Positions 18,609 through 27,446 of a DNA stretch of 64,000 nt are shown here, piece by piece. The notes beneath the pieces were generated by a model. That model saw nothing but the letters and a program-made list of their open reading frames with translations. It was not told where the DNA came from and searched no databases. Made by a program: the position numbers and the translations under genes. The DNA is taken from positions 1,793,105 to 1,857,104 of the forward strand of contig CT978603.1 in assembly GCA_000063525.1 (NCBI GenBank), given 5' to 3'. This DNA is from Synechococcus sp. RCC307 (GTDB lineage: Bacteria; Cyanobacteriota; Cyanobacteriia; PCC-6307; Cyanobiaceae). How positions within the stretch are numbered: the first letter of the stretch is position 1; every line of letters begins with the position of its first letter.

Positions 18609-18774
18609 GCACCGGAGCAGCCTGCTGCTCAGCTGGCGGCGAGGAGAAGCCAAGGAACGCCAACACCGTGCCGCCGACAGCCACGCCTGCAACCAACAAA
18701 ATCAACAGCAGCTCCCCAACGGTCAACCCAGCGGTGGTGGCAGAGGTGCGGCGGTTGTTGGCTATTGGCAACAC
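18577..18774 (-). CDS. Small single-span membrane protein
   Basis: A 65-residue protein with a strong membrane helix (residues 18-43, [20 protein letters not shown] region) and a Pro/Gln/Glu-rich tail ending in QEEQPQP. The N-terminus is basic (NNRR). The last 32 bases overlap the end of recF on the opposite strand. The clean helix and positive-inside N-terminus make it a credible gene, but I recognise no family. Confidence 0.5.
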   Translation of the reverse strand: MLPIANNRRTSATTAGLTVGELLLILLVAGVAVGGTVLAFLGFSSPPAEQQAAPVLTPQEEQPQP

Positions 18775-18904
18775 AATTTTGCGCTGAGCTGGAGGTAAGG
18801 TTATTAGCTCTTTTGTCTGCCCGATTCAATTGGCACAACCCTCAGTTCTGCACCCTGATCCAGGACGCCTCTCGAGCACCTCCCCCAACACGCAGCCTGT
18901 CCCC

Positions 18905-19297
18905 ATGGACATGGTGGGAAAACACTGCATTCTCGAGCTCTACGACTGCGACTCCAGCAAGCTCGACGACGAAGTCTTTCTCAGAAGCGCCATCACCCAA
19001 GCAGCCGAACGGGCTGGCGCCACACTTCTGAATCTCATCACCCACCAATTCCAGCCCCAAGGCGTAACGGGCCTGGCCCTGCTGGCGGAATCCCACATCT
19101 CAATCCACACCTGGCCTGAAGCGGGATATGCCGCTGTGGATGTGTTCACCTGTGGTGACCACACCATGCCGGAGAAAGCATGCGCCGTGCTCAGTGAAGA
19201 GCTGGGCTCAGGCCACCAAAGCTTGCGCAGCTTCCGGCGCCGTACCCCCGCCAGCCTGGTGGACAGTGAGCGTCAGACGTCGGTGCCGATTGGCTGA
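18905..19297 (+). CDS. speD: S-adenosylmethionine decarboxylase proenzyme
   Basis: A pyruvoyl enzyme that makes decarboxylated AdoMet for spermidine synthesis. With ATG 18905 as start (130 residues), the self-cleavage site Glu62-Ser63 and the processing/catalytic residues His68 and Cys83 fall at the same numbers as in the Thermotoga maritima enzyme; the core reads [23 protein letters not shown] 18830 upstream in frame would add a 25-residue low-complexity stretch and is less likely. The 3' end overlaps larE tail to tail by 25 bases. Confidence 0.93.
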   Translation: MDMVGKHCILELYDCDSSKLDDEVFLRSAITQAAERAGATLLNLITHQFQPQGVTGLALLAESHISIHTWPEAGYAAVDVFTCGDHTMPEKACAVLSEELGSGHQSLRSFRRRTPASLVDSERQTSVPIG

Positions 19298-20127
19298 AGG
19301 GAGCGGTTGAGCTTGCCGCTCACCAACCCTTCCAAATCCAAGCTCACGGCGGTGAATCCCAGTTGTAGGAAGACTTGCACCAACTCCTGGCGCAAGTCTT
19401 CCTGCATCAGCTCCGCCAACCGCGCGGCCGGCACTTCAATGCGGGCGGCCTCCCCTTGGGAGCGAACCCGCACTTGATCAAAGCCCCGCTGTTGCAACCA
19501 GCGTTCGGCTTGGGCCACCCGGGTGAGGCGCGATGCCGTGATGCCTTCGCCATAGGGGAACCGAGAGGCCAAACAAGGCTGCGCTGGCTTATCCCACCAG
19601 GGAAATCCCAACGCTTTCGAGAAGCGCCGCACCGACGCCTTATCAATCTGCAGCTCCGCAAGAGGTGAGCAAACACCTGCTTCGCGGGCGGCATCAATGC
19701 CGGGGCGATGGTCGCCGAGATCATCGTGGTTGACGCCATCGAGCACCTGCGCGCCCGCGGCCGCGCGGCTGATCTCAGCGAGATGGCGGTGCAACTCGCG
19801 TTTGCAGGCGTAGCAGCGATCCGTGGGGTTGGTGGCATACGCCGGATCCTGCAGCTCAGCGGTCAACACCTCCTGGTGGGCGATCCCTAGCCATTGGGCT
19901 TGAAGCCTGGCTTCCTCCCGCAAGTGAGGCGCCAAAGCCGGTGAAATACCCGTGACGGCTAGGGCTGCTTCAGCCAGTTGCTCCTGGGCAATCGCGGCCA
20001 CAAGCGCGCTATCGACACCGCCGGAATAGGCCACGCAAACACGGCCAAATTGGCGAATCCGTTGCCTGAGCCGATCGAGCTGGCCTTGATCCGCTGCGGT
20101 TAGTGATTCCAGCTGCCGAAACACCAC
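19273..20127 (-). CDS. larE: LarE-type ATP-dependent sacrificial sulfur transferase
   Basis: A 284-residue PP-loop ATPase ([12 protein letters not shown], residues 33-44). LarE adenylylates the pyridinium cofactor precursor and gives up its own cysteine sulfur during nickel-pincer cofactor synthesis. The sacrificial cysteine equivalent is Cys185 in [23 protein letters not shown] is also typical. No larB, larC or larA gene is in this window, so its target is unclear. The gene tail overlaps speD, and the antiporter gene follows upstream on the same strand 13 bases away. Confidence 0.88.
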   Translation of the reverse strand: MVFRQLESLTAADQGQLDRLRQRIRQFGRVCVAYSGGVDSALVAAIAQEQLAEAALAVTGISPALAPHLREEARLQAQWLGIAHQEVLTAELQDPAYATNPTDRCYACKRELHRHLAEISRAAAGAQVLDGVNHDDLGDHRPGIDAAREAGVCSPLAELQIDKASVRRFSKALGFPWWDKPAQPCLASRFPYGEGITASRLTRVAQAERWLQQRGFDQVRVRSQGEAARIEVPAARLAELMQEDLRQELVQVFLQLGFTAVSLDLEGLVSGKLNRSLQPIGTDV

Positions 20128-20140
20128 AGGAGCCTGCTGG

Positions 20141-21349
20141 TCAGATCAGGCTAGTGACTTGGGGATTGGGCTGGTCGGGCGGAGCGCAACGGGCCAACAA
20201 CGCACTCGCCAATGCCGGGAAGACGAGCACGGTGGCCATCGCCGCAGCAATCAGCAAGGTGGCAAACGACATCTCAATCACCCCTTGGCGTTCCGCCAAC
20301 ACCACCACAGCCAAAAGCAGCGGCAACTGGGTGGCGATATCCAGCCCCAAGGCGAGGCGGGCCCGGACATCAGGCAGGTGCTTGCGGGTCATCACCACCA
20401 CTGGCACCCCGCGCACCAGCAGCATCAACAGCATCAAGCAGGGGATCCAAACCAAGCGTCGGGGCTCTGCCAGCACCGGTTCAAAGTCGAGGCTCATGCC
20501 CGTGACAACAAAGAAGATCGGCACCAAGAAGCCAGCGCCCACACCATCAATGCGGGCCTGCAATTTGTGCCAAATGTCGGCGTTGGTGCTGAAGCGAAGC
20601 AACACCCCAGCCACCAAGGCGCCCAGCACAGCATCAATATTGAGCAGATGGGCCAGCGCCACCATGGCCACCAACAAGCCAATGGCATAGCGCATGGGCA
20701 GTTGGGAGCTGCCATCCATGGTGCGCACCAACAAACGATTGAGGCTGCCGCGGTAATACGCCGCCACCCCCATCAACGCTAAGGCAATCAGCAAATACCC
20801 CAGAAAGTGAAGCAGGGTGAAGCCCATCTGTGAGCGGCGGCCCTCAAGGATGCTCAGCAAAACGATCGGCACCACCTCTCCAATTCCGGCGTGCACCATC
20901 ACCAACGAGCGATAGGCCTTCGGCAACAGCTCGCGATCCCGCAGCAGGGGCTGCACCATCCCCATTGAGGTGGTGATCACCGCCAGTGACACCCAAGGCA
21001 AGGCTTGATGGGAAATTTCACCAAGCACGATCAAGAGCCCAGCAACCATTAGGGCCAGGGGAATCGACAACAGCCAACTGGTCAGACCAAGGCGCAGTCC
21101 ACCAGACAAAAAGGCCTTGGGATCGAGCTCAAACCCAGCCTGAAGAAATAGAAATCCCAGGCCCAGATTGGACAGCAATTCCAATGCCGACCCTGGTTGA
21201 TCAAAGTTGAACCCATGGGGGCCCAATACAGCACCTAGAGCTATCTCGAGGACTGACGTTGGCAGTCGCAGCCAAGGCAATGTTGCGGAAATCCAAGCAA
21301 CAACCGCAATCGCCACAAACAACAGAGCTTGGTGCTCAAGAGGCATCAA
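20141..21349 (-). CDS. CPA2-family cation/proton antiporter (KefB/NhaS-like)
   Basis: A 402-residue integral membrane protein with about twelve hydrophobic segments. LGAVLGPHGFNF, LGLGFLFLQAGFELDP and LNIDAVLGALVAGVLL (residues near 225-245) are characteristic of monovalent cation/H+ antiporters; the aspartate in NIDAVLGA is in the expected ion-binding helix. No TrkA-N regulatory domain follows. It probably exchanges Na+ or K+ for protons; the ion cannot be read from sequence. Start GTG/ATG at 21349-21346 (MMPLEHQ). Confidence 0.87.
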   Translation of the reverse strand: MMPLEHQALLFVAIAVVAWISATLPWLRLPTSVLEIALGAVLGPHGFNFDQPGSALELLSNLGLGFLFLQAGFELDPKAFLSGGLRLGLTSWLLSIPLALMVAGLLIVLGEISHQALPWVSLAVITTSMGMVQPLLRDRELLPKAYRSLVMVHAGIGEVVPIVLLSILEGRRSQMGFTLLHFLGYLLIALALMGVAAYYRGSLNRLLVRTMDGSSQLPMRYAIGLLVAMVALAHLLNIDAVLGALVAGVLLRFSTNADIWHKLQARIDGVGAGFLVPIFFVVTGMSLDFEPVLAEPRRLVWIPCLMLLMLLVRGVPVVVMTRKHLPDVRARLALGLDIATQLPLLLAVVVLAERQGVIEMSFATLLIAAAMATVLVFPALASALLARCAPPDQPNPQVTSLI

Positions 21350-21400
21350 AATAATCGGCCCCGAATATCAGCCAAGAGCTCCCGAAGAAGAACTCCAAGG

Positions 21401-21742
21401 TCAATCAAGTTTCTGTAAAACAATCTCGCAATTACCACTCATTTTAACCTTCCATTTCTGGTTCTCTTTAATCGCATCAAACTCATACAGCGGTCGATCA
21501 ATCTCCTTATCAGTCACAAAAAAGCCTTGACCGCGCAACACATCAGCGCAGGCAGAAAGCCCTTGTTTTGTCAGCTCGGCTGCTCCAGCAGACACCGCGA
21601 CGGGAGCGTTGGCAGGCATCGGCGCAGGGGCCTGGGCGGGTGCTGGTTGAGGAGCGGGAGCCATCGCTTTGGGAGAGGGCTGATTACAGGCCGCCAACAA
21701 GGCCACTGGGCTCAGCAATCCCAGCAAGGTCAAGCGCTTCAT
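21401..21742 (-). CDS. Lipoprotein, hypothetical
   Basis: A 113-residue predicted lipoprotein. ATG 21742 (MKRLTLLGLL) gives a signal peptide with lipobox LAAC and lipidation at Cys19. A Pro/Ala-rich linker (residues 22-48) leads to a small globular domain with TKQGLSACADVLRGQGFFV and a C-terminal MSGNCEIVLQKLD; the two cysteines there could form a disulfide. The family is not recognised. TTG 21754 would add four residues and is less likely. Confidence 0.7.
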   Translation of the reverse strand: MKRLTLLGLLSPVALLAACNQPSPKAMAPAPQPAPAQAPAPMPANAPVAVSAGAAELTKQGLSACADVLRGQGFFVTDKEIDRPLYEFDAIKENQKWKVKMSGNCEIVLQKLD

Positions 21743-21959
21743 CCATGCGGCCAATCGCAGTCCAAGTAGTACGAAATCAGGGCTTAACCAAAAGCGTTGT
21801 TAACCATCTCTGCAGGTCCTCAAGCCCACAGCTACTGACGATCCAGAGCACCTGGACATCCCAGCTGTTTTTGATGCAAGGAGGATCAAAAAACACGGCA
21901 AGCCCCAAGAGGCCCGCTTAGGCTCGCTGGGCCAACCCAGGTCATCGACAAAGGGCGCT

Positions 21960-23102
21960 GTGACAGCAACCACCGGCCGGGGCATCGGCATTCGCACAGC
22001 AGCCGGTGGCGACGAGCGCCTGCGCGGTCAACTGCACGTCTACGACGGAGAGGGCAAAGGCAAAAGCCAGGCCGCCCTTGGCGTGGTGCTGCGCACCATT
22101 GGTCTTGGCATCTGCGAGAAAAAGCGCACCCGCGTTTTGCTGCTGCGCTTTCTCAAAGGGCCAGGCCGGGCCTACGCCGAAGACTCCGCCATTGAGGCGC
22201 TGCAACAGGGTTTCCCCCATCTCATCGACCAGGTCAGAACTGGCCGCGCCGACTTCTTCACTGCCGATGAAGTCACCCGTTTTGACCGCCAAGAAGCGCA
22301 GCGGGGCTGGGATATCGCCAAAGGGGCTCTCGCCAGTGCCCTCTATTCGGTGGTGGTGCTCGATGAGCTCAACCCCCTGCTCAACCTGGGGCTGCTCGAT
22401 GAAGAAGACGTGGTGCGCACCTTGGCGGCCAAGCCACCGGGCCTTGAGGTGATTGCCACCGGCCGCGGAGCTCCGCGCTCCTTGGTCAACCTGGCCGATC
22501 TGCACTCTGAGATGCGGCCCCATCTCCACGAGGGGCCCAGCCAGCTGGGCATGGAGGGCATCGAGATTTACACCGGTGAAGGCAAGGGCAAATCCACTAG
22601 TGCCCTGGGCAAAGCGCTGCAAGCCATCGGCAAAGGCATCAGCCAAGACAAGAGCCACCGCGTGCTGATCCTGCAGTGGCTCAAAGGCGGCAAGGGCTAC
22701 ACCGAGGACAGCGCGATTGCAGCGCTGCGCGAGAGCTATCCCCACCTGGTGGATCACCTGCGCTCCGGCCGTGATGCCATCGTCTGGCGCGGTCAGCAGC
22801 AGCCAATCGACTACGTGGAAGCCGAACGGGCCTGGGAAATCGCCCGCGCTGCCATTGCCAGCGGGCTCTACAAAACGGTGATCCTCGACGAACTCAATCC
22901 AACGGTGGACCTCGAGCTGCTGCCCGTCGAACCGATCATGCAAACCCTGTTGCGCAAACCACGCGACACCGAGGTCATCATCACGGGCCGCTGCAAAAAC
23001 CTGCCGGCTTACTTCGATCTAGCCAGCGTTCACTCCGAGATGGTCTGCCACAAGCACTACGCCGAACGCGGCGTCGACCTCAAACGGGGCGTCGATTACT
23101 AA
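21960..23102 (+). CDS. Tandem CobA/BtuR-like P-loop protein (two domains)
   Basis: A 380-residue protein made of two homologous halves of the corrinoid adenosyltransferase type. Half one has VYDGEGKGKSQAALG (P-loop 30-36) and VVVLDELNPLL; half two has IYTGEGKGKSTSALG (P-loop 206-212) and VILDELNPTV. Each half ends with a typical ITGR/ATGR motif and HSEM. Single-domain BtuR transfers adenosyl from ATP to cob(I)alamin. The duplicated form may be bifunctional or may act on another ligand; this is inference. Start GTG 21960; no ATG lies near. I saw no B12-box riboswitch upstream. Confidence 0.85.
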   Translation: MTATTGRGIGIRTAAGGDERLRGQLHVYDGEGKGKSQAALGVVLRTIGLGICEKKRTRVLLLRFLKGPGRAYAEDSAIEALQQGFPHLIDQVRTGRADFFTADEVTRFDRQEAQRGWDIAKGALASALYSVVVLDELNPLLNLGLLDEEDVVRTLAAKPPGLEVIATGRGAPRSLVNLADLHSEMRPHLHEGPSQLGMEGIEIYTGEGKGKSTSALGKALQAIGKGISQDKSHRVLILQWLKGGKGYTEDSAIAALRESYPHLVDHLRSGRDAIVWRGQQQPIDYVEAERAWEIARAAIASGLYKTVILDELNPTVDLELLPVEPIMQTLLRKPRDTEVIITGRCKNLPAYFDLASVHSEMVCHKHYAERGVDLKRGVDY

Positions 23103-23175
23103 ACGCCAAGGTTCTGTCACATCTGAGCGGCTCCCTAGTAACACCCTGGCCACGACTTTGAGCAACGCTCTTCTG

Positions 23176-23643
23176 ATGCGCGTTGCTCTCTCCCTGCTTG
23201 CCGTTCTCGGTGTTGGTGTCAGCTCAGCTACACCAGCCCACAGCCGCAACTGGCAGGCCATCGATGCGCTGCGTCAACGCCTTGAGGCCAAGGGCGCTCG
23301 CGTCGTTCAGCGGGACTGCAACTCCCTACCCAGGGTGCAGGGGTTGTATCACCGGCCCAGCGATCAAATCGTGATCTGCCGGGTCCACCAGAACCCGGCG
23401 GCGGTGTGGGACACCTTGGCCCACGAAGCCGCCCACCGCATGCAGGCCTGCTACGGCCGCTCGCTGACCCGACCAGCCCTGCATCGCCAAATGGCTCGCA
23501 CCCTGGCTCGGCGCTATCCGCAGGAGTTGGCCTCCCTGCAGCTCTACCCGGCCTCGCGCCGGCTCTCCGAGCTGGAGGCGCGTTACACCGCCAAGCTCAA
23601 CCCGGACCAGGTGTTGAGCCTCTTCCAGCGTTACTGCGGTTGA
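23176..23643 (+). CDS. Secreted HExxH-motif protein, possible zincin
   Basis: A 155-residue exported protein. ATG 23176 gives MRVALSLLAVLGVG and a cleavage site near ATPAHS; TTG 23158 would add six residues. The core carries HEAAH at 83-87 in DTLAHEAAHRMQACYG, the zinc-metalloprotease motif, with no clear third ligand. Four cysteines (48, 68, 91, and one at the C-terminus, RYCG) may form disulfides. The motif alone does not prove protease activity. It sits next to another small secreted gene. Confidence 0.65.
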   Translation: MRVALSLLAVLGVGVSSATPAHSRNWQAIDALRQRLEAKGARVVQRDCNSLPRVQGLYHRPSDQIVICRVHQNPAAVWDTLAHEAAHRMQACYGRSLTRPALHRQMARTLARRYPQELASLQLYPASRRLSELEARYTAKLNPDQVLSLFQRYCG

Positions 23644-23652
23644 CCTCGATCC

Positions 23653-24033
23653 ATGCCCACCATGCGTTTTCTGCCCGTTCTGCTCACCCCGGCGCTGTGG
23701 CTTCCAGCCCAGGCCATGGCCATGCCTCAAGAAGCCGCCGTTGATTTAGCCCTTGGCTATTGCCTGCATTCCGAGGGACGGGCCACCCAAATGCAGTCCT
23801 ACCGCTTTGTGCAGGCGTTGGGTGCCAAGCAGGGTTGGCCCAGTGGTTGGTACCAACAGATTCGTCCCAATCAAATCCAAGCCGCCATCAACAACGCCGG
23901 TGGCTGCGGCCGGTTGCTGCAGCGCGCCTCTGGCGGGCAGCCGCTGCAACGGCAACCCCAGGTGGTGCAGCGGGCTCCACAACCTGGTTCACGCAGTGCC
24001 GCCGAAGGCTTTGGCCTGGCGCCCTATCGCTAA
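23653..24033 (+). CDS. Secreted hypothetical protein, Gln/Arg-rich tail
   Basis: A 126-residue protein with a signal peptide (MRFLPVLLTPALWLPAQAMA; start ATG 23653 or 23662). Residues 30-90 form a small domain with two cysteines (GYCLHSEG and GGCGRLLQR) and a WPSGWYQQIRPNQI segment. The last 35 residues are low-complexity Gln/Arg/Pro. It follows the HExxH gene by nine bases and its stop overlaps the convergent ABC exporter gene by four bases. No recognised family. Confidence 0.6.
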   Translation: MPTMRFLPVLLTPALWLPAQAMAMPQEAAVDLALGYCLHSEGRATQMQSYRFVQALGAKQGWPSGWYQQIRPNQIQAAINNAGGCGRLLQRASGGQPLQRQPQVVQRAPQPGSRSAAEGFGLAPYR

Positions 24034-26186
24034 ACGCTGGCCTGCGCTGAGTGGTTGAAAAAGCGGCGGTAATCCGGATCGCGCTCCAACAGATCCAAAA
24101 AGCGGTCACGGTCGAGCCTGAGCAAAAGACCTTCTCCGCGCGCCCGCACCGTGACCGCCCGCGGCCTGTCCTCCAGCAGTCCGGCATCGCCAAAGAAATC
24201 CCCTTCTTCCACAACCCCTTGCTTGATGGGCACTCCGCCCCAGAGATCGTCTTGAAGCACCTCCAGGGTGCCGGCCACCACCACATAAAAACTGTCGGGT
24301 GGATCGCCCTCACGAAACACCTCTTCCCCAGGCCGCACCCGCTCGCTCACAAACTCTGCTGCCAGCCAGCGCAGGACAGCCTTCTCCACCCCATGGAAGA
24401 GGGGAATCGAGGCAAGACGGTCGGCCGTAATGCGCACCCGATGGCTGGCGCTGATGTCGAAGCCACTCATCTGCCGGTGCCAGAAGTTGGCGTAGAGGCC
24501 GCCTTCGGCCAGCAGCGCGTTGTGATGTCCCAGCTCAACAACCCGCCCATCGGCGATCACCGCCACCTGATCCATCGCCGCGGCCGCCCGCAGCCGGTGC
24601 AAGACCGATACAACCGTGCGCCCTTGGCCTAAGCGCGCCAAGGTGCGATTGATGGCCTCTTCCGTTCCAGGATCCAGAGCACTGGTGGCCTCATCGAGCA
24701 GCAGCAGCTTGGGGTCGCGAACGATCGCGCGGGCGATCGCAATGCGTTGACGCTGGCCGCCTGACAGCCGCCCGCCGCCAGGGCCAACCACGGTGTTCAA
24801 GCCCTCGGGCAAGCTCGCCACAAAGCTGCCCAACTCGGCCGCTTCGGCAGCTGCCGCCACCTCGGCATCACTGGCCTCAAGCCGCCCCAGACGAATGTTG
24901 TCGGCAATGCTGAGATCAAACAAATCGCTCTCTTGGGGCACCAGCGCCACCTGATGCAGCCACTGCTCACGGCCCGTGCTGTTGAGATCGATGCCATCGA
25001 CTTTGAGGCTCCCAAACTGGGGCTGCAGCTGGCGCAGCAACAACCGCAGAACGGTGCTTTTGCCGCCACCGCTGGGGCCCACCAGCGCTAAGGAACTGCC
25101 GGCGGGGATGGTCAAACAGAGGTCGGTCAAACCGCCACCGTCTGGGTAGCGGAACTGAACTTGATCGAGCACCAACCCCTGGCTGAGCGGCGGCGGCGCT
25201 GGCAAGACGCTGGCGGCCTGGGCGCATTGCGCGCTGGCCTGCTGCAACTGCTGTTGCAGCAGATCCAAGGCGGTGCTGCCCGCTTGCAGCGGCAGCAGGG
25301 AGCTGCCGAGCTGCCACATGCCGCTCACCATTGCTGTGGCAATGCCCATGGACGCCACCAACTGGCCAACACTCAGCTGGCCGGCGAGCATCAACCAACA
25401 GCCCAAGGCAAAGACGCTGACCAAGGTCAGCAACGCCGAGGCCGTCAGGGCGGCGCTCTGCACCCCCGACACCATGCCGACGCGGCGGGCCGCGCGCATC
25501 AGGGCGCCATTACCAGCAGCGAATCCCTCACTGGTGCTGGCTTTCAAGCCAAACAAATCCACCACTTCGCGGCCGCGCAGGCGCTCCGCGGCATAGGCCA
25601 GCAGCAGCGCTGCACGGCTCACCCGCTGCTGCTCACGCCTGGCCAAGGCGGGAGTAAAGGCCACCTGAGAGAGGAGCAGCAACGGGGTCAACACCACCGC
25701 CACCAGGGCCAAGCGCCAGTCGGTTTGCAGCAGCAGCAACACCCCCAGCAGGATCTGCGCCACGGTCCAAATGAACAGCGGAAGCTGCACCACCACCACG
25801 TTTTCCAGGGTGGGAATTTGCTGGGTCAGCAGCGCTTGTTCATCACCGGGAGTCCAGCGGCGATCCAGCGGTTGCTCGAGCAGGTGATTGAACAAGCGCT
25901 GGCGAAAGTCCGTGCCGAGCCGACTGCCCAGGGCCGCAAACAGATTCACCGACGCCCCATTACAGGCGACTGCCACCAGCAACCAGGCGCAGGGCAACAG
26001 CAGCAGCGGCAGGATGTCGATGCCGCCTTGATCGGCCAGAACCCGGTCGATCACCAGCTGCAACAGCACCGGGATCCCCACCATCAGCAAGGGATCCGGC
26101 AGCACCGTGAGCACAGCCAAGACAACACGCCAACGCTGACGGCGCAGGTGGGGCCAAAGGCGCAGGGGCAGCAGGAGAGGAAACAC
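24030..26186 (-). CDS. ABC exporter fused to a cyclic-nucleotide-binding domain
   Basis: A 718-residue half-transporter: transmembrane domain (residues about 15-310, six membrane segments), ABC ATPase (about 335-570; Walker A GPSGGGKST, signature LSGGQRQRIA, Walker B LLLLDEATSALD) and a C-terminal Crp-type cNMP-binding domain (about 585-710). The last carries the sensor loop FFGDAGLLEDRPRAVTVRA with its phosphate-binding Arg, while the usual Glu is Asp. The fusion implies control by a cyclic nucleotide; ligand and cargo are unknown. Start GTG 26186; no in-frame ATG upstream. Confidence 0.9.
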   Translation of the reverse strand: MFPLLLPLRLWPHLRRQRWRVVLAVLTVLPDPLLMVGIPVLLQLVIDRVLADQGGIDILPLLLLPCAWLLVAVACNGASVNLFAALGSRLGTDFRQRLFNHLLEQPLDRRWTPGDEQALLTQQIPTLENVVVVQLPLFIWTVAQILLGVLLLLQTDWRLALVAVVLTPLLLLSQVAFTPALARREQQRVSRAALLLAYAAERLRGREVVDLFGLKASTSEGFAAGNGALMRAARRVGMVSGVQSAALTASALLTLVSVFALGCWLMLAGQLSVGQLVASMGIATAMVSGMWQLGSSLLPLQAGSTALDLLQQQLQQASAQCAQAASVLPAPPPLSQGLVLDQVQFRYPDGGGLTDLCLTIPAGSSLALVGPSGGGKSTVLRLLLRQLQPQFGSLKVDGIDLNSTGREQWLHQVALVPQESDLFDLSIADNIRLGRLEASDAEVAAAAEAAELGSFVASLPEGLNTVVGPGGGRLSGGQRQRIAIARAIVRDPKLLLLDEATSALDPGTEEAINRTLARLGQGRTVVSVLHRLRAAAAMDQVAVIADGRVVELGHHNALLAEGGLYANFWHRQMSGFDISASHRVRITADRLASIPLFHGVEKAVLRWLAAEFVSERVRPGEEVFREGDPPDSFYVVVAGTLEVLQDDLWGGVPIKQGVVEEGDFFGDAGLLEDRPRAVTVRARGEGLLLRLDRDRFLDLLERDPDYRRFFNHSAQASV

Positions 26187-26234
26187 AGCTGCAGGCGACC
26201 ATCTCCTGCTTAACCCAATCCCGGCCCGCCTGGC

Positions 26235-27407
26235 TCAGTAACGCTGAACCGAGGGATCAATCTCCTGGCTCCAGGCATCAATGCCGCCGGAGACGTTGGT
26301 GCCTTCGATGCCTTCGCGCTTGAGGGCAATCAAGGCCTTGGCACTGCGGCCGCCCAGCTTGCAGTGGGCGTAGAGGCGTTTGCCGGCTGTCAGCTCGCGC
26401 ACCTGCTCAATCGCCGTGCCGTTTTCGATCTGATCGAGGGGCACCAACACCGCCCCGGGGATCGTGGCGATCTCGGCTTCCTGGGGCATGCGCACGTCCA
26501 GCAGCACGATGTCATCGCCGCCGGAATCGAGCAGTGTTTTGAGCTCACCAACGCTGATGGTTTCCACAGCACCTGCCTCCTCTTGACCGGGAGCGGTTCC
26601 ACCCACCCCACAGAACTCCTGATAGTCGATCAGTTTGTCGATCACCGGCCGCTCGGGGCTAGGCCGCAACTTGAGCTCGCGGAAGCTCATCTTGAGGGCA
26701 TCGAACAGCAGCAAACGGCCGCTGAGGGTGGTGCCGATGCCAGTGATGATCTTGACCGCTTCGGTGGCCTGGATCACCCCAATGATTCCAGGCAACACAC
26801 CCACCACACCGCCTTCGGCGCAGGAGGGGACCAAGCCCGGTGGTGGCGGCTCGGGAAAGAGGTCCCGGTAGTTGGGGCTTTCAGCATCCAGGTTGAACAC
26901 CGTGGCCTGACCTTCAAAACGGAAGATCGAGCCATAGACATTGGGCTTGCCGAGCAGCACGCAGGCGTCATTGACGAGGTAGCGCGTCGGGAAGTTGTCG
27001 GTGCCGTCACAAACGATGTCGTAGGGACGAATGATCTCCAGCGCGTTCTCACTGGTGAGGGCGGTCTCGTAGAGATCCACCTGACAGTGGGGATTGATTT
27101 CGTGGATGCGGGCCTTGGCCGATTCGATCTTGGGCTTACCCACCCAGCTGGTGCCATGGATCACCTGCCGCTGCAGGTTGCTGTGATCCACCACATCGAA
27201 ATCCACGATGCCGAGGCGGCCGACACCAGCTGCCGCCAGATACAGCAGCAGCGGCGAGCCCAGACCACCGGTGCCGACACACAGCACCGAGGCCCCCTTG
27301 AGCCGCTTCTGGCCCTCCATACCCACTTCCGGCAGGATCAGATGCCGAGAGAAGCGGGCGATTTCGTCGGGACTGAGCTCGACGCCGCTGATATCAGGGG
27401 GAAGCAT
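26235..27407 (-). CDS. moeB: MoeB/MoeZ-type E1-like adenylyltransferase with rhodanese domain
   Basis: A 390-residue protein that adenylates the C-terminus of MoaD/ThiS-like sulfur carriers and then donates sulfur. The E1 domain (1-255) has VGTGGLGSPLLLYLAAAG, DFDVVDHSNLQRQ and DGTDNFPTRYLVND. The rhodanese domain (about 280-390) has the active cysteine in YAHCKLGGRSAKAL. The zinc CxxC pairs of E. coli MoeB are absent: VPSCAEGGVVG and QEFCGV hold single cysteines, exactly as in mycobacterial MoeZ. Start ATG 27407 (MLPPDISG); GTG 27419 is possible. It lies 39 bases after the JAB protease gene. Confidence 0.9.
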   Translation of the reverse strand: MLPPDISGVELSPDEIARFSRHLILPEVGMEGQKRLKGASVLCVGTGGLGSPLLLYLAAAGVGRLGIVDFDVVDHSNLQRQVIHGTSWVGKPKIESAKARIHEINPHCQVDLYETALTSENALEIIRPYDIVCDGTDNFPTRYLVNDACVLLGKPNVYGSIFRFEGQATVFNLDAESPNYRDLFPEPPPPGLVPSCAEGGVVGVLPGIIGVIQATEAVKIITGIGTTLSGRLLLFDALKMSFRELKLRPSPERPVIDKLIDYQEFCGVGGTAPGQEEAGAVETISVGELKTLLDSGGDDIVLLDVRMPQEAEIATIPGAVLVPLDQIENGTAIEQVRELTAGKRLYAHCKLGGRSAKALIALKREGIEGTNVSGGIDAWSQEIDPSVQRY

Positions 27408-27446
27408 GGGGTGGATCACAAGCGCTGGAGCAACCCAGCGGATCCT

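Noticed and set aside
21755-21959. Cobalamin riboswitch before the CobA-like gene
   Set aside because: No B12-box-like sequence or matching stem set was found in the 205-base gap.
21942-22943. 333-codon minus frame opposite the tandem CobA-like gene
   Set aside because: Repeated composition mirrors the duplicated P-loop domains on the other strand and carries no motif of its own.
25161-26213. Long + strand open frame (about 350 codons) opposite the ABC exporter
   Set aside because: It is rich in Gln, His and Arg, has no domain, and mirrors a well-supported gene; high GC creates such antisense frames.
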